A stretch of 64,000 nucleotides of DNA from Sipunculus nudus (GCA_026874595.1 CM049319.1:58168917-58232916), one strand, 5' to 3'. Positions 10,843 to 23,852 are shown, counted from the first letter of the stretch. Notes: a model not told the origin generated them from the sequence alone. Translations and numbers: made by a program.

Positions 10843-13667
10843 CTAGATATTTCTTGGCACATTTCTTGGATGCATGGATTGGTCCAAAAATCAACTTGAC
10901 CCAAGATCTTGGATAGTAAAGTCATGTACCGGAAACAGGTGGCGCCACCTGTTATTCTTTTACTTGTTTTCGTGCCGTTTAATACCCCCATCATTGCCAC
11001 TTAACAGTACTGTGATCATTATAACACAACAAGTGACCCATGGGTCATGACGCTCAGCTGCCAAGCATGACCTGTGACATCATGGACTGAGATTCACAAC
11101 TTCCAGTCAAATTTTGAAGAACCAATTTGCCAATTTGTTGAAAATTTTCTATGACAACAGAAATATATATCACCTATGTCTGGTTAAAACACAGTGAATT
11201 GATGGTCTGAGGAAAATGCATGATTGTTCAGCTATCAGGAACTATTCCAACAGCTTTGCTTGAAACCTGTCAGTCTCAAAAGGAACACCACAAAGGGCAA
11301 ATATAAGATCAAAATATATAGCAAAAATCAAGGAAATACATGCAAGAATTATTAAGAAACAGGTGCTTTTGTGTGAATTTTTATTCAATACAAGCCAACT
11401 GTACTGCACTTTTATAAATGATGGTAATATTTATTCAGAAATATTTGACCCAATCCTTTACAAGATTACATAAATATACATCCAACTGCATTCACTTTAA
11501 CTGTTCTTGAGATAAAATGATCAAAAGGAATTAAAAGATGGTTGCCTGGTGTCCATATTGGACTTCTGACAAGTCTGAAATCAGACTACAAACATTCTCT
11601 AAATCGGACCAAACATTAAAGAAAAATTACTGAAACTGCACTGAAGAAAGAATTTCTAAGGTGGCTAACTGGCAGACATATGACATTTGATATCCCACAT
11701 TCTCCAATAAGAGACCAAACTTGGGGCAAATTATCCAGTAATGGATGCCCAAAATAATTCAAAAGGCATGTCCAGGCCCTCATATCAGATTTATAGATAT
11801 GCAATTGTAAAAAGTTTAAGTCCAATATTTTTTATTATCACTCTGCTTTTCAATGGGGTCAGCAGGGTAGGTAAACTGCCAAACCTGAAAGAAAAGAAAT
11901 GCAGAAAGCATGACTAAGAGTCTTGAAATAAAACAAAAAGCCATCCTAAATCAAGGTACACATCCACATATTATGAGAACAAACACTTGCTTTTATATGT
12001 GGTGATATATATTAAAATATTCAGATATCTAGGAAACTAAGTTTATTGCTAGGATTCCATAAAATAAACTGCAAAATGTTCCCATCATCTTATAAATCAG
12101 TAGCTAAACCTTAATACTATACTCTCATAGTCTTAATGCCTGGCTGAAGCATTCTGACAACAGTGTTTTTGTTATGAAGTAAAGAGGTACTTATCACTGA
12201 GCCTTATCACTTAATAGGCTGATACAAAAGGGAGTCATATGTCACCAGTGTCACTCACAATTACAGCCACACAGGGAGATGTACCAGCTGGAGTGGGATG
12301 GTTATATATACAAGAAAAATAGAGATGGTCTATAAAATAAGTAATTGTGAACATCCCTGACCTATGACCTTGGCCTTTTGCCCATATATCAACTGGATTC
12401 TTTCTAAATGATGGGTAACTACTAACCACTTAAATCTGGTGTAGTTACTTGGCAACCAATGGGTGAATAACTTTGACCTGCAACCTTTAACCTGCTGACC
12501 AGCTGACCCCAAAATCAATAAGTTATTTATTCAAGCAAGAAGACCCATAAATATGAAGTTTGAGTCAAACTGAGCGATGCATAGATGTGGCATATGTGAA
12601 AGACTGAAGGTTTGGGTTGAACAGTTACACTTGAAATATGCTCACAAGCATTTAGAACAATTAAATATTGTGACCTTGACCTTTGACTTTTTGACCTCAA
12701 CATCAATAGGCTTCTTCCCTTATTGGTAGGTAAGCCATATATGACAGATGGAAGGTACAGATTAAAAAGTTTGCCTGAAAAAGACTCTAAAAGTGGGTGC
12801 TGTGAACTTGACCTTTGACCTCAAAATCAACAGGTCTTTTCCCCTGTTGGCAGAGAAGTGATATCAGTGCTGGAAGATTTGGAATGAAAAGTCTAGTTTG
12901 AAATGTGTCCAAAACCTTTTCAAAGAAGTGGATCCTGTGACCCTGACCTTTGATCTTGTGACCTCAAAATCTATAGGATTCTTCTCCAACTTAGAAGGTG
13001 AGCTATATGTGAAAGATCAAATAATTGGGATGAAAGGGTTGGCTTAAAATGCATCCACAGGCTTTTCAAAGAAGAGGCTCCTGTGACCTTGACCTTTGAC
13101 CTTTTGACCTAAAAAAAATTATGTTTCTTCCCCTGTTGGTAGGTGAGCTGTATGTGAAAGATGGAAGGTTTGGGATGAAAATTTTGTCTCAAAGAGTTAT
13201 TTCTGGGGGGTGCAAACACACCCCATAACTTCGAGAATATAGGTCGCAGTGACCTAATTTCAGGTTTGCAAGGGGATCTTTTTATAACCTAAGACTGCAT
13301 AGGGTTCATGGCCCTAGCCCCTACGGTTACGATTTGTGCCCTGCTAACGGCCGGCCGGACGGACAGACGGAAGGAAGACGGACAAAGACCCATCGCTATA
13401 GCCCAGCATGACTGAAAGTCAGCTGAGCTAAAAACCATCGGACAGATTTCTTTCATATAATGCATATACATAGACATGGGTTATGGGATGATGTATATAT
13501 GGCCTTGACCTTGAATATTGCCATATATGGTGAAAATTACACAAAATCATTAAAATCATAGATACGAGTTATGGGATAAAGTCTATTAAAATTGGTGTCA
13601 TGACCTTTCCTATGAGAGTGGCCTTGACCTTGAATATTCCCATATTTGGTGAAATTCACACAAAATC
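10843..13667 (-). mobile_element. D2: D-family fragment with CTAG end, hosting C2
   Basis: Begins with AACTAGATATTTCTTGGCAC, the D-type 3' end, but the second half of the GGCACC...GGTGCC hairpin and the internal GTATCCCCAGAC repeat are deleted: sequence passes directly from TTGGCAC into D body. The body (10861-11027) carries GGTGGCGCCACC at 10937. C2 interrupts it at 11028 and D resumes at 13433 (ACCATCGGACAGATTTC). Near 13668 D stops inside ACAAAATCGTAA and is joined to C3, apparently at short shared sequence (ACAAATCGTAA is common in C). Confidence 0.65.
11028..13432 (-). mobile_element. C2: full-length C-family element nested in D2
   Basis: Left end AACAAGTGACCCATGGGTCA, internal repeat CGCTCAGCTG. 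Right end CTATAGCCCAGCATGACTGA then AAGTCAGCTGAGCTAAAA, preceded by CGGACGGACAGACGGAAGGA. Its 2.4-kb body differs from C1: 11050-12540 is non-tandem and AT-rich, and 12660-13130 is four or five units of about 160-190 bp with TGACCTTGACCTTTGACCT, CTTCCCCTGTTGGTAGGTGA and GATGAAAAGT. It is nearly identical to C4 (51341-53770) and C5 (from 61501), which implies recent spread. No coding potential recognised. Confidence 0.85.
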
Positions 13668-15516
13668 GTAACCGCTGGACTTGGAATCTTCTCACTTTAC
13701 ATCCAGAGAGGTCCATGAAAAGTCTTCTTGGAAACCTGGAATAAGATCTCTGTTACCCATGTTCTGCCAGCTATGGGGCTCCGAAGTACCCCCTAGAATA
13801 ATGAAAAATTTGATACAAAATCTCAAATATCTGAACAATTAATGCATTGATTACCATGATTTTTTGCATGGATATTGATCATGGAGTGTTTCATCAGTTT
13901 CTGCAGACTGGTGGCGCCACCTGTATTTTTTTCAATTTTTTAATATTTATTTCTATTTATGAGACCTCAAAAGATGCCGTCGTCTGTTAACAGGGCACAA
14001 ATCATAACCACTGGACCTGGAATCTTCTTACTTTACATCCTGAGTGGTCCATGAAAAGTCTTCTTGAAAACCTGGAATTAGGTCTCTGCTACCCATATTC
14101 TTCCAGCTATGGGGCTCCGAAGTACCCCTTAGAATAATGAAAAATTTTATACAAAAGCTCAAGTATCTGAACGACTAATGCATTGATCACCATGATTGTT
14201 TGCATTGATATTGATCATGGAGTGTTTCATCAGTTTCTGCAGACTGGTGGCGCCACCTGTATTTTTTTCAATTTTTTACTTTTTATTTCTATTTTTGAGA
14301 CCTTAAAAGATGCAGTCATCTATTAACAGGGAACAAATCGTAATGACTAGACCTCAAATCTTCTTTCTTGACATGTTGGGAGGCCCATGAAAATTCTCCT
14401 TGGAAACCTAAAATTAGGTCTCTGTCACCCATATTGTCCGAGCTATGGGGCTCAGCAGTACCCCCCAGAATAACTAAAAATTTGATACAAAAGCTCTGGT
14501 ATCTGAACCACTAGTGCATTGATTGGCATTATTCTTTGCATGCATATGCATCATGGAGTGTTTCATCAGTCCCTGTAAATGGGTGGTGCCACCTGGACTT
14601 CTTTGAATTTTTTACGCATTTTATCTTTATTTTTGAGACCTTTAAAGATGAGTTCGTCTGTTAACAGGGCACAAATCATAACTATTAGAGCTTGAATCTT
14701 CTTCCTTGACACCCTGGGAGTCCATAAAAAGCTCCATGGAAACCTGAAATTAGGTCTCTGTTACCCATATCTTCTGAGCTATGGGTCTTAGAAGTAACTC
14801 CCAGAATAAATAAAAATTTGATACAACAGCTCCAGTATCTGAACAACTATTGCATTAATCACCCTGATTCTTTGCATGCATATTCATCATGGAGTGTTTC
14901 ATCACTTCTTGTGGACTGGTGGCACCACCTAAATTTTAAAAAAATTTTAACACATTTGATTTGCTATTTATGAGACCTTCAAAGATGTGGTAGTCCCTTA
15001 ACAGGGCTCAAATTGTAACCATTGGTCCTAAAATCTTCAAACTTGACATCCAAGGAGATCTGTGAAAAGTCTCCTTTGAAACTTGAATTGAGGTCTCTGT
15101 TACTCATATTTTCTGAGCTATGGGGCTTACAAGCACCCCTCAGAATAATTGAAAATTAAATACCAAAGTAGGGCACAAATCATAACCATGTGGCCCAGAA
15201 TCTTCTAACTTGACATCCTGAGAGTTCCTCAAAAGTTCTCCCCAGAAACCTGAAATTGGGTCACAGTGACCTATATTCTCAGAGTTTTGGGGTATGTTTG
15301 AGCACCCCAGAAATAATGCAAATTACACACTAATTCCATATTCCTCATGAAAGGCTGGTTGGATTGTCATCAGATTTGTTGTTTTTATGGGTCTTGATGA
15401 ACTTAAGCTAATATGCATGAACAATGATGCCACCTATATTATCTTAATTAGTTGACTGTGCAAGGACATATTGTCAACATGTCAGTTGGCTAAGCATCAT
15501 GACCCACGGGTCACTT
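13668..15516 (+). mobile_element. C3: 5'-truncated C-family element
   Basis: Reverse-complement C1-type units (CTGGAATCTTCTCACTTTAC, TCTCTGTTACCCATATT, TTTCATCAGTTTCTGCAGAC) repeat about every 335 bp from 13668 to 15250. GGTGGCGCCACC is at 13911 and 14247, decaying to GGTGGTGCCACC and GGTGGCACCACC in later units. The 3' end is CATGACCCACGGGTCACTTG (15497-15516) followed by TT. The 5' terminal hairpin is missing; the left edge is the junction with D2. Confidence 0.75.
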
Positions 15517-15675
15517 GTTCAAGGTCATAGCTGCCATTATCCTAAAATGATATTAGGGCAAAACTCAAAAAAAAAATTGTGGTACAGTCATCAAACCTAC
15601 AGTTTAGATGCATCTTATATGCATGTTTAGATGTCTGGGGATACTATGGCACCTGCGGTGCCAAGAAATATCTAG
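15517..15675 (+). mobile_element. D-family 3' end
   Basis: Intact D 3' terminus: internal repeat GTCTGGGGATAC (15633-15644), perfect hairpin GGCACCTGCGGTGCC (15648-15662), AAGAAATAT, then CTAG (15672-15675) and TT. It mirrors the damaged end at 10843, so two D 3' ends face outward around the 4.8-kb core. Confidence 0.85.
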
Positions 15676-15990
15676 TTTTCGTTAATGTTCCTGGGACTTA
15701 CTGAATGTGTAGTCCTGTGAGTTACTGAGTGGACAGTCCTGTGAGCTATTTAGTGGACAAACCTGTGAGTTATTTAGTGGACTGGCCTGTGAGTTACTAG
15801 GTGGTCATCCTGTGAGTTAGAGTGGCCAGTCAATGAGGACTGTCCACTCAGTAACTCAAAGGACTATATTCAGTAATTCACAGTATTTTCCACTGAATCA
15901 CTCACAGGACCATCCACCAAATAACTCAGCCCTGTATAATAAATAACTAATAGGACTGTCCACTCAGTAGCTCACAGGTCCTTTGCATTA
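15676..15990. repeat. 24-bp minisatellite, right inverted arm
   Basis: Reverse complement of 10510-10840, unit by unit, including the internal orientation flip near 15838 (AATGAGGACTGTCCACTCAG). Single-base differences throughout show the duplication is not very recent. Confidence 0.85.
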
Positions 15991-16449
15991 TGTATATGCA
16001 TAATATAAAAGAAATCTGTCCATTAGTTTTTGACTTATAATGCTCACAGTACTGTCAGTTTGCAATTTTGGGGGTATTAAAAGGCACAAAAACAAGTAAA
16101 GAATAAAGGGTGGCACCACCAGTTTCTGGAACATGACAAACCTATCCATGATCTTCCATCAACTTGATTTTGGGATCAATCCTTGCATCCCTTATTGAGA
16201 TATTAATGATTTTGTGTAATTTTCACCATATATGGCAATATTCAAGGTCAAGGCCACTCTCCTAGTAACGGTCAGACCTCATTTTATATAGAAATTGTCC
16301 TCTCGCCCATACCTATACATATACCAAGTTTGGTAAAGATCCGTGAAATATTTTTTGAGTTATCGCGCCAACAAGATTTATATGCGGTAACGGCCGTGGC
16401 GGGACCGTCATGAAAACATAGTATCCCCCTACTTTGTCTGGGGATACAA
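15991..16449 (-). mobile_element. D1': inverted, shorter copy of D1
   Basis: From TGCATTATGTATATGCATAA through one D unit (GTGGCACCACC variant of the palindrome) to the terminal hairpin GTATCCCCCTACTTTGTCTG plus GGGATAC (16422-16447). Same orientation relative to the arm as D1. It has about one body unit where D1 has three, so either units were lost here or gained in D1. Confidence 0.75.
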
Positions 16450-16905
16450 TAACTCAGTTCTGTCCTATTAATAGTTCACAGAACTGTCCACTCAGTTACT
16501 CACAGGACCGGCCACAAAGTGTCTAATATGACTTCCCACTGTCTCACAGGCTCACATAACTGTCATGTGAGACACCTGAGTGGGTATTCCTGTGAGACAC
16601 TGAGTGGGTATTCCTGTGAGACACTGTGTGGGTATTCCTGTGAGACACTGATTGGTTAGTTATGGGAGACCTTCAGTGGACAGTCCTGTGAGATATTGAA
16701 TAGCCAGTCCTGTGAGACCTCAACCTGACAGTCCTCTGAGCAAATCAGTGGGTTTTCCTGTTGGACACTGAGTGGCCAGTCCTGTTAGACACTCGTAGGG
16801 TAGCCATGTAAGAAACTGAGTTGGTAGTTCTCCGAGACTGTGAGACGTGGGTAATCCTGTGAGCATTCAAGATACTGAGTGGATGGTCCTGTGAGTTTGC
16901 TGTCC
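16450..16905. repeat. 24-bp minisatellite, outer right block
   Basis: Degenerate units first as CTCAGTTACTCACAGGAC, then flipping at about 16562 (CTCACATAACTGTCATGTGA) to GTGAGACACTGAGTGGGTAT. The array fades out near 16905. Confidence 0.8.
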
Positions 16906-17910
16906 GAGGACCAGTTGAGCCTATGATACTTAAGGTTTAGTGCTGTCTTTTATTTTACAGATTTCCTATGGTTAAAAATTACAAAACCCTGAATAAAACC
17001 ACTCCATAATCATTTAATCAATTCTTTATTATATATAATACATGTCATTAACAGTCTTCGAAGAGACTTAAGCAAAGTCTGTGCATATATACCATATCCT
17101 AACAGTAATACAACAGTCTAAACACAGACTGACATGGTCTATTTTGTACACTAACCTTGCTGACATGAACCTCCTCTGTGCAGTCACTGCCATGGTTTGG
17201 TGTGTGTGTTTATAACACATATGTGTAACTCTTAAAATGTCTCAAATAAAAGTGCATTTCCTCTGCTGAATATGAATACATTAGGCACAGGTGAACTAAT
17301 GTATAAATTTATCTAGATTTACTCAAGATTCAGATTTTGCTGATTTTCTTTATTCAAAATGTAACACATGAGGAAATCCCCCCCCCCCCTATTTGAGTGA
17401 AGAATTTATGAGTGCTTGTTATACTAGCATGGCTGGTACTGGTTTCATCTCCATGCCCTTTACAGCATCCCCCAGGAGAGTATGCATTCATCTCTGATCT
17501 TGTGTGTGTTTGTGTAGAACATTACTCAGCAACAATTAACAGAATCTCATGAAATTTTGGGGAATGGGCCAATGAAGAATCAAACAGATTTTGGTGTGGA
17601 TCCAGCAAATGATCAAGATTCAAGGAATATTCAAGGATGTACAGTCATTTATGCACTAATGAACCTGCGAATAAGTGAATGCAATCATAGGTTGGAGAGC
17701 ATCCCACATTAGGGTACCCTACATGGTGGAAGCTTGCATTCCTTAGAATGAAGATTTCTTTTCCCAATATGCTCTGCTGCTCTGTGGTTATGGATCCAGC
17801 AACAATGCTTGTGAAAATTTAATTCTGACTCTCTGAACATGACTTATGGACCTGATATAATACCTGAGCAGAAAAATGACAAGCACTGGAAATGGTATAC
17901 CTCTCATACA
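16906..17910. other. Unassigned sequence
   Basis: AT-rich sequence without a convincing ORF or a recognised repeat. It contains a run of 11 C at about 17380 and several TTTATT/AATAAA words that could be polyadenylation signals but cannot be assigned. Confidence 0.5.
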
Positions 17911-18213
17911 GTGGTCATGCTACATTCCCTTTATACTTAATCCACTCAACCACTGCTTTCAATAGCAAGGTCTCAACATATGTCACTGCCATGGAGCTGA
18001 CACAGGCCTAAGAATGTCCTGACTAATGAGAATACAGTGTCATGGATCTGATATTACCCAACCAAGTTTGAAACATAGTCTCTAACTTTCATTGGTCAAT
18101 AAAGGTTTGGCCCTGTGTGAACTCCTGGAGAGGAAACGTGACTAACCCTGATACTGAAAGTAGTGGTGGAGTGGAATGAGTTAGGATGAATGCAGTGTGA
18201 CCAGACCAAAATA
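17911..18213. mobile_element. MITE-like element, about 300 bp, inverted ends
   Basis: Left end GTGGTCATGCTACATTCCC followed by CCACTCAACCACTGCTTTC; right end GAAAGTAGTGGTGGAGTGG followed by GAATGCAGTGTGACCAGACC. The two ends are imperfect inverted repeats of roughly 55 bp. No ORF inside. Related ends occur at 18400-18690, 21480-21560 and 41890-41990. Superfamily unknown; target duplication not determined. Confidence 0.6.
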
Positions 18214-18399
18214 AGCAAACAGAAACAGGTGAATCTTGACTGAAATAAACAACAGTGTATATACACATATATAAGCTTAACAAGCCCTATAGTATTTTTT
18301 ATACATTACATAATATCATAAGATACAACTTGCAACGAGCCTATAGTTTCTGGAGAAAGCTAAGGTTGGCATGCTGTCAGTTTGTACTTCCTATGCATC

Positions 18400-18690
18400 G
18401 GTCACCCAACATTTATTCTAAAACTCCTCCCACTTAACCACTGCTTTCTATTGCACAGTTTGCCCAATACTGCCACCGAGAATCAGACACTGGGCTAATA
18501 ATGTTCTGAGTAAAAAAAAGAGGATATTGCAATTCAGACCAAATTGAAACCTGAAACTTTACTCTCATTTATTATAACATTCTTGGCCATGAACTGATTC
18601 CATGGTCAAAACATGTGGCAACCTCTGCATTTGAAGGCAGTGGATTAGTGAAAGAATTTCAGAACGAATGCAGCATGACCAGTGTTTAAG
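18400..18690. mobile_element. Second copy of the MITE-like element
   Basis: Left end GGTCACCCAACATTTATTC and CCACTTAACCACTGCTTTC; right end GAAGGCAGTGGATTAGTGAA and GAACGAATGCAGCATGACCA. Same inverted-end layout and length as the copy at 17911 but with a diverged interior, so an old copy. Confidence 0.55.
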
Positions 18691-18947
18691 GAGTATAGCT
18701 GCCAGTTGTGAACCACACAATATTACTGCCTCAAGTACAACTAGATGTGGTCGGACAATGATCCTTGGAGGGCCCCACATTTCTGCTAGTGCTGGACTTG
18801 TTTACATATAGGTGAAAAATTAAGTTAAATTTGAAAATATGACAAACAGAAACAGGTTTTTATCCATATGCATGAGGAAAAAATCCTACTGGATCAAATG
18901 ATATTAAAGAAGATATGTCTGAAATAATGTGTGCAATAGAAAATCAC

Positions 18948-19305
18948 TGAATGAAGTCTGTTAGCCATATTTCATTTTGAGCAAGCCTGTAATTCAATAG
19001 GTCTGGAGCCCTCATAGGCACCAATGATCCCTGTGAAATAGGGAAAGCTGCAGTAGGTTGTTGTTGAGTTATTGTGTGCAAAAGAAAATCAGCAATCAGA
19101 CTGTCGTGGCCATATTGGAATTCCAACAGGTCTGTCATTCAATAGGTCTGGAACCCTCATATGTACCAACCATCCCTGTCAATTTGGGAAAGCTGCAGTA
19201 TGTTGTTGTTGAGTTATCACACAAAAGAAAGTGTCACTGACAGAATGACAGATGGACGGACTGACACGGTGATCACTATAGGGCACCGCTTGTCAAGAGG
19301 GGCCC
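18948..19305. mobile_element. Short element with two 145-bp tandem units
   Basis: Two tandem units (ATTCAATAGGTCTGGAGCCC at 18992 and ATTCAATAGGTCTGGAACCC at 19137), followed by GACAGATGGACGGACTGACA and GATCACTATAGGGCACC. The GACGGAC tract followed by ACTATAG is the same pre-terminal signature as in families C, F and G, so this may be another family of the same type. Its ends are not resolved. Confidence 0.5.
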
Positions 19306-19948
19306 TAATTAGTCTCTAACACAGAAATACAATAACTGTTCAAAGTCAGTCATAATTACCTGGAAAAGCCATATCCTATGTCATAAACACCTGGAGAGTT
19401 TTATTTTGAAACACTCTGGTAAATTACCCACATATCAGAGCCATAACCACATGAAAGCCATACTTGATGTCACAGCCACTAGTGGTTTGCCAATTAATCA
19501 ACTATTTCTATGACTGATCAATTTCTTTCATAATTAATTTTACTGCATTTTTGCACAAATGATCATAAACGATGATGTATGCACATCCAAAGAAATCACA
19601 ATATTCCAATGAAATGTTCTGATTCTGTCAGAGATACAAGAAAGATGGGCACTCAGCAAACAGCATTACAGTTTATCCTTGTGGAAGGAACAGGTGGCAG
19701 TGACCAATCTGGTACCTTGACCTTCAGCCTGATGTACGAGTTAAGACTGAATTAACTTTGTCAATATTTTAGGTATAATTCTGTACAGGAGTGTTGTCAG
19801 TATCATAGATGTTACATAAAATGATCTATTGATAATCAATCATTGGTCAATTTTTACCTTTCAAATATGATTTAACAACCTATTTCTAATGTGACTACTG
19901 TAATGGCCACCTGGAAAGGCCCCTGGTAGTATGAAAATAGCATTGAAA
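19306..19948. other. Unassigned sequence
   Basis: No gene. Contains loose repeats of CACCTGGAAAGGCC-like words that become organised further right. Confidence 0.4.
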
Positions 19949-20248
19949 GGCCATGACGAGCCTACCAGAGGCCATTACCAGCCTTCCCGAGGCCATGACC
20001 AGTCTACCTGAGGCCATGTCCAGCCTACCTGAGGCCATGACCAGCCTACCCTAGGCCATATCCAGCCTACCCGAGGCCATTACCAGCCCACCCGAGGCCA
20101 TGACCAGCCTACCCGAGGCCATGATCAGCCTACCAGAGCCCATGACCAGCCCACCCGAGGCCATGACCAGCCCACCCGGGCCCATGACCAGCCCACCCGA
20201 GGCCATGACCAGCCAACCCGAGGCCATGACCAGCCTACACGAGGCCAA
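19949..20248. repeat. 20-bp minisatellite
   Basis: About 15 copies of GAGGCCATGACCAGCCTACC, the most GC-rich stretch of this part of the window. The period of 20 gives a minus-strand open frame rich in Met-Ala-Ser-Gly, which I treat as spurious. Confidence 0.9.
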
Positions 20249-20765
20249 GTTGTGTAATGTTACTACTGGGAAAGGTTAAGCAGTCAGCAATGTAACTAGA
20301 AAGAAAGGATATATTCGGTGACATGACACCCATAAAGGCTAAACCTAGTACCATAATCTTCTGGAATGACCAGGTTCAGTGTTATAACTATCAGGAAAGG
20401 CCAATGTGAGAAATGTAATAGTGTGGAAAAAGAACCATTCAGTATCATAACCAACTTAAAAGGCGAAGTTTTAAATCATTTAAACCTAGAAAGCTCAAGT
20501 TTGATAAATATATCGATCATTACCACTTAGTATGGCCAAGTTCTATACTATTACCATCTGGAAAGCCAAAGTTCTATATATCAATCATCACCACCTCGAA
20601 AAGGCCAAGTTCTTTACTAATTACATCTGGAAAGCAGAAGTTCTATTTATCAATCATTGCCACTTGGAAAGGCTAAGTTGTTTATCTATTCATCACGAAA
20701 GGCCACATACAGAGAGAGACCACAGGCCTCCCAATTCATCAATCGGAAAAGGTACTTTCTGAACG
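20249..20765. repeat. Degenerate repeats with a CTGGAAAGGCCAAGTTCTAT core
   Basis: Loosely periodic (about 55-65 bp) copies containing ATTACCATCTGGAAAGCC or CACCTCGAAAAGGCCAAG, then AGTTCTATA. Flanks the 20-bp minisatellite, which shares the GGCCA word. No coding evidence. Confidence 0.55.
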
Positions 20766-23700
20766 TCTTTATTAATGATACAAAGATACAATACATACAT
20801 TTCTCATCCTCAACGACAGCTCCAGATTAACAGACCACGTGTCTAGTTAACATCATAACTGACAGATCCCTGAAAGCTCAAGCTAAGAGCACTACTGTAT
20901 GTACATGATGATGGCAGCATAATAATAATATGAATCTTAAACAAAAGGTGCTTTCCATTCTTGCAGCAGTTTTTTGTTGACTAAAAATAATGGTTCTCTG
21001 GAGTTTATAGATGGAAAAGGTAGCAGTAATAAAGTAACAACAACTATAAAAATATTTATTTAATCAGCTGTGACTTTCAAGTATTCCTAGAGAACACCAT
21101 TTTCTAAAGTACTTGTTACTCATTAACAAACATCCTAATTCCAGGGCCTTGTTGTTAAAATATGTTGCCCTGGAATCTGTATAATCTGCAACAGTCTTTC
21201 TTCACCTTGACAGAACAAATGTTCAGACAAAACTGCTAAGCAAAATCTTTCACCACATCACTATAACATGTGAATATTAATAAAGGATAAACCTTAATTT
21301 ATGTTACTCTTCCTATACAGTGGTTATACAGTGTGCTAATTCTTATTTCTTTTAACTACTACTATTGCTATAGGATGCTTTTCTGGGTTTTCCCACCAGG
21401 GCCAAAAATATTCAGAGAATGTGACAAACACTCTGCATCAAAGCATGAAATGCATGATACCCCTCTATCATTGGTTCAAAATATTCTTGACTGTGTGGTG
21501 ACAGCAAGTAGTGGATAAGTGGAATAAATTATGGAACGAATGCAGCATGACCACTGCATAAGAAATGTAACTTTTGGATAGAGCATTAAAATACACTACA
21601 GGTTAACTTATCTTTCATTGAGTAAAATAATGAGCATTTTCTTTGTGAATTATTGTAACATTAATATGAAATCAATAAGTCTGCCAGATTACCGTATGTT
21701 AAACATTCCTAGCACATGATATAATCTGCTGATCCAAAGAATTTAATGCTTAAAACTAAGAGTGTAGACATGCATGAAAATCTGCTTCAAACATGTTTAT
21801 GCATGTATGTGTGAGCATACAATGTCACAGTATGTGCATATAGCAGTTGCTGGCCTGGCATCATTTTGCCCAGATATGCCTTACTCCGCATACAGCCTCT
21901 ACACAGAAATCAGTAACTTTCATACATTTACATGAAATTGCTGACAAATACACAGGTTTTATTATCATATGAGCGATTTTATATGCAATACATTTACCAG
22001 TATATGTGTATATGGGCTTGAAGCTAGAGGTGATACTGAGACAGAAGGAACTCTCCTTTCCATGTGCGAGCAGTCACTGCATGTAACATTAATTACTTTA
22101 CATTTTAATTTAATAACACTTCCACTTTGTTCCCACATCACTGATCTGTCATGACATTATCACTATTTTATCCTAGCCATGTTCTCATCCCCACCAAATG
22201 TAGTGCTATTTCTGCCCTCTGACATCAGAGAGTCTACATCAGAGATGTAGCACCTCATGGCCTGTAAGTATGCTGTCACTTTTTTAGGATATTTTCTAAC
22301 AACACCTAACATGTGGAAGAAAAATTTGGTTTCAATTCAGCAAACTGGTAAATCCCCCTGCAGGTTTGTTGAATTTCTGACGGAATGTATGCAAGTATGT
22401 CATGCACGGGGTACTGGATAATAGCAAACTTGTATGCAATACAAGAAATGACTTGTTACCAAAGACAGTTTTTCAGATTTTCAGAGTTCCATATATTCCT
22501 TTGTTTTAATCATCATTTGTAATCTAATGTTAAGATATGGGCTGTTTACCTGATATTAATGCAACAAAATGGATGACTGTTGCAGTACAATTCCCCATAT
22601 GGCTTGTATCACAACTCAAAATTGGCTTACCAATCCAATATACTTACCAGCCTTCTGAGTTATGTATTCATCTATACACCAAATGGAAACAGGTTACCAA
22701 CCTATCCTGGTTATGACAGCCCTGGAACCAGTCTTGTTACATTTTGCTTACACACCAGCAGCACAAGGACAAATACACAAAAGGTGCTAGACCTTTGTGC
22801 TGTCAATTTAAACAAAATGTAACAACATCAGCTCACCGGGGCCCACGTTGAGGTGGTTGGTGAACTATACCTGTTTTGCTGGAGATTGGAACATGGCTAA
22901 GATAAAATAGTTTTAATATAGAAAAAGTGTCAAAAAAATGGGAGCATAATATTATTTAAACAGAATAAACTGTCCTCTGCAGTATTCTGGTCCTGTTAGC
23001 CAACCTTTTAGGTTTTTTTTTTAAATGAAACAAGATATATGCCAGAGACTCTATAAGGAACAACATCCCTAAAGCTCAGATTCCATATGCAAGGAATGTC
23101 AATCCAGCACGTGGAATGGGAATAAAAATTTATATTGATTAAATACATATAGCAAGATTCCATATGCAGGCCTACTGCATGTGGAATGCTTATCTTGAAA
23201 GCAGAATTTCTACATGTAGAAATTTTTGCCATTTCTGCATGGTATCTCAGAATGACGTAGATAATATTCACGTTGCCATGCCTTAACATATGAAATTTCT
23301 CAACACCCTCTCTGAAATCCACATTCAGTGCATATGTAATTTGAGCTTTAGGGTAAAATAGGATTTTTAATTTTTATCATTCAGGATTTACCAAATCTTT
23401 CTTTGATGACTCAACAGACCCAAACACTTAGTGTTGGTTGTCACCAGGAGATGTCGCTCATGAGGTGGAAAATGTCTCTGACAACCCAGTGAGTCCATAA
23501 ACATTATTCAGGAAAAATGACTTCATTGATGAACATTCTTGGTTTAAACCACACAACAAGGACTAACTGTCCAGCCATGAATGTTTGCCCGATTAAACCA
23601 TACAATGATAACAATGAACTATTAGATGTGTGAAGCACAACCAAAAGGCCAAGGTCACAGAAATCCTGGCAAAGCAGTAAACTGCATAGCAGGGTAAGAT

Positions 23701-23852
23701 GACTGGTTCATTCAAATAAAAGAACAAATTAATTAGTGTTTCACTGTTTCTTGAATCTTATGTTAACTAACAGGATGGACTGCCTCCAGAGGTTCAAGCA
23801 GTCAGCTGAACCAATCAGATAAACCCACAGATAAACAGTTTCACTGCTGCTA
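20766..23852. other. Intergenic sequence and/or PPP1R2 3' UTR
   Basis: Downstream (minus sense) of the PPP1R2 stop codon. Minus-strand AATAAA words occur as TTTATT at about 21958 and 20767, so the transcript could end at either; the sequence does not decide. A half copy of the 300-bp MITE-like element lies at about 21480-21560 (GAACGAATGCAGCATGACCA). No convincing second gene. Confidence 0.4.

Larger units (their letters stand above)
6600..16510. repeat. Large imperfect inverted repeat with arms of mobile element plus minisatellite
   Basis: Left arm (about 6.6-10.86 kb, interrupted by element C1) and right arm (about 15.66-16.51 kb) are reverse complements. In order they contain 24-bp minisatellite, the D-type terminal hairpin (6719-6745 against 16423-16449), D body, a D-to-minisatellite junction (near 10509 against 15991), about 330 bp of minisatellite with its own orientation flip, and a D-type CTAG end (10843-10846 against 15672-15675). 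Because the same D-to-minisatellite junction occurs in both arms, it predates the inverted duplication. The spacer is about 4.8 kb. Arm lengths differ because C1 is inserted on the left and the D body has fewer units on the right. Confidence 0.8.

Noticed and set aside
20051-20248. Minus-strand frame of MASGGLVMAS repeats
   Set aside because: Translation of the 20-bp minisatellite.
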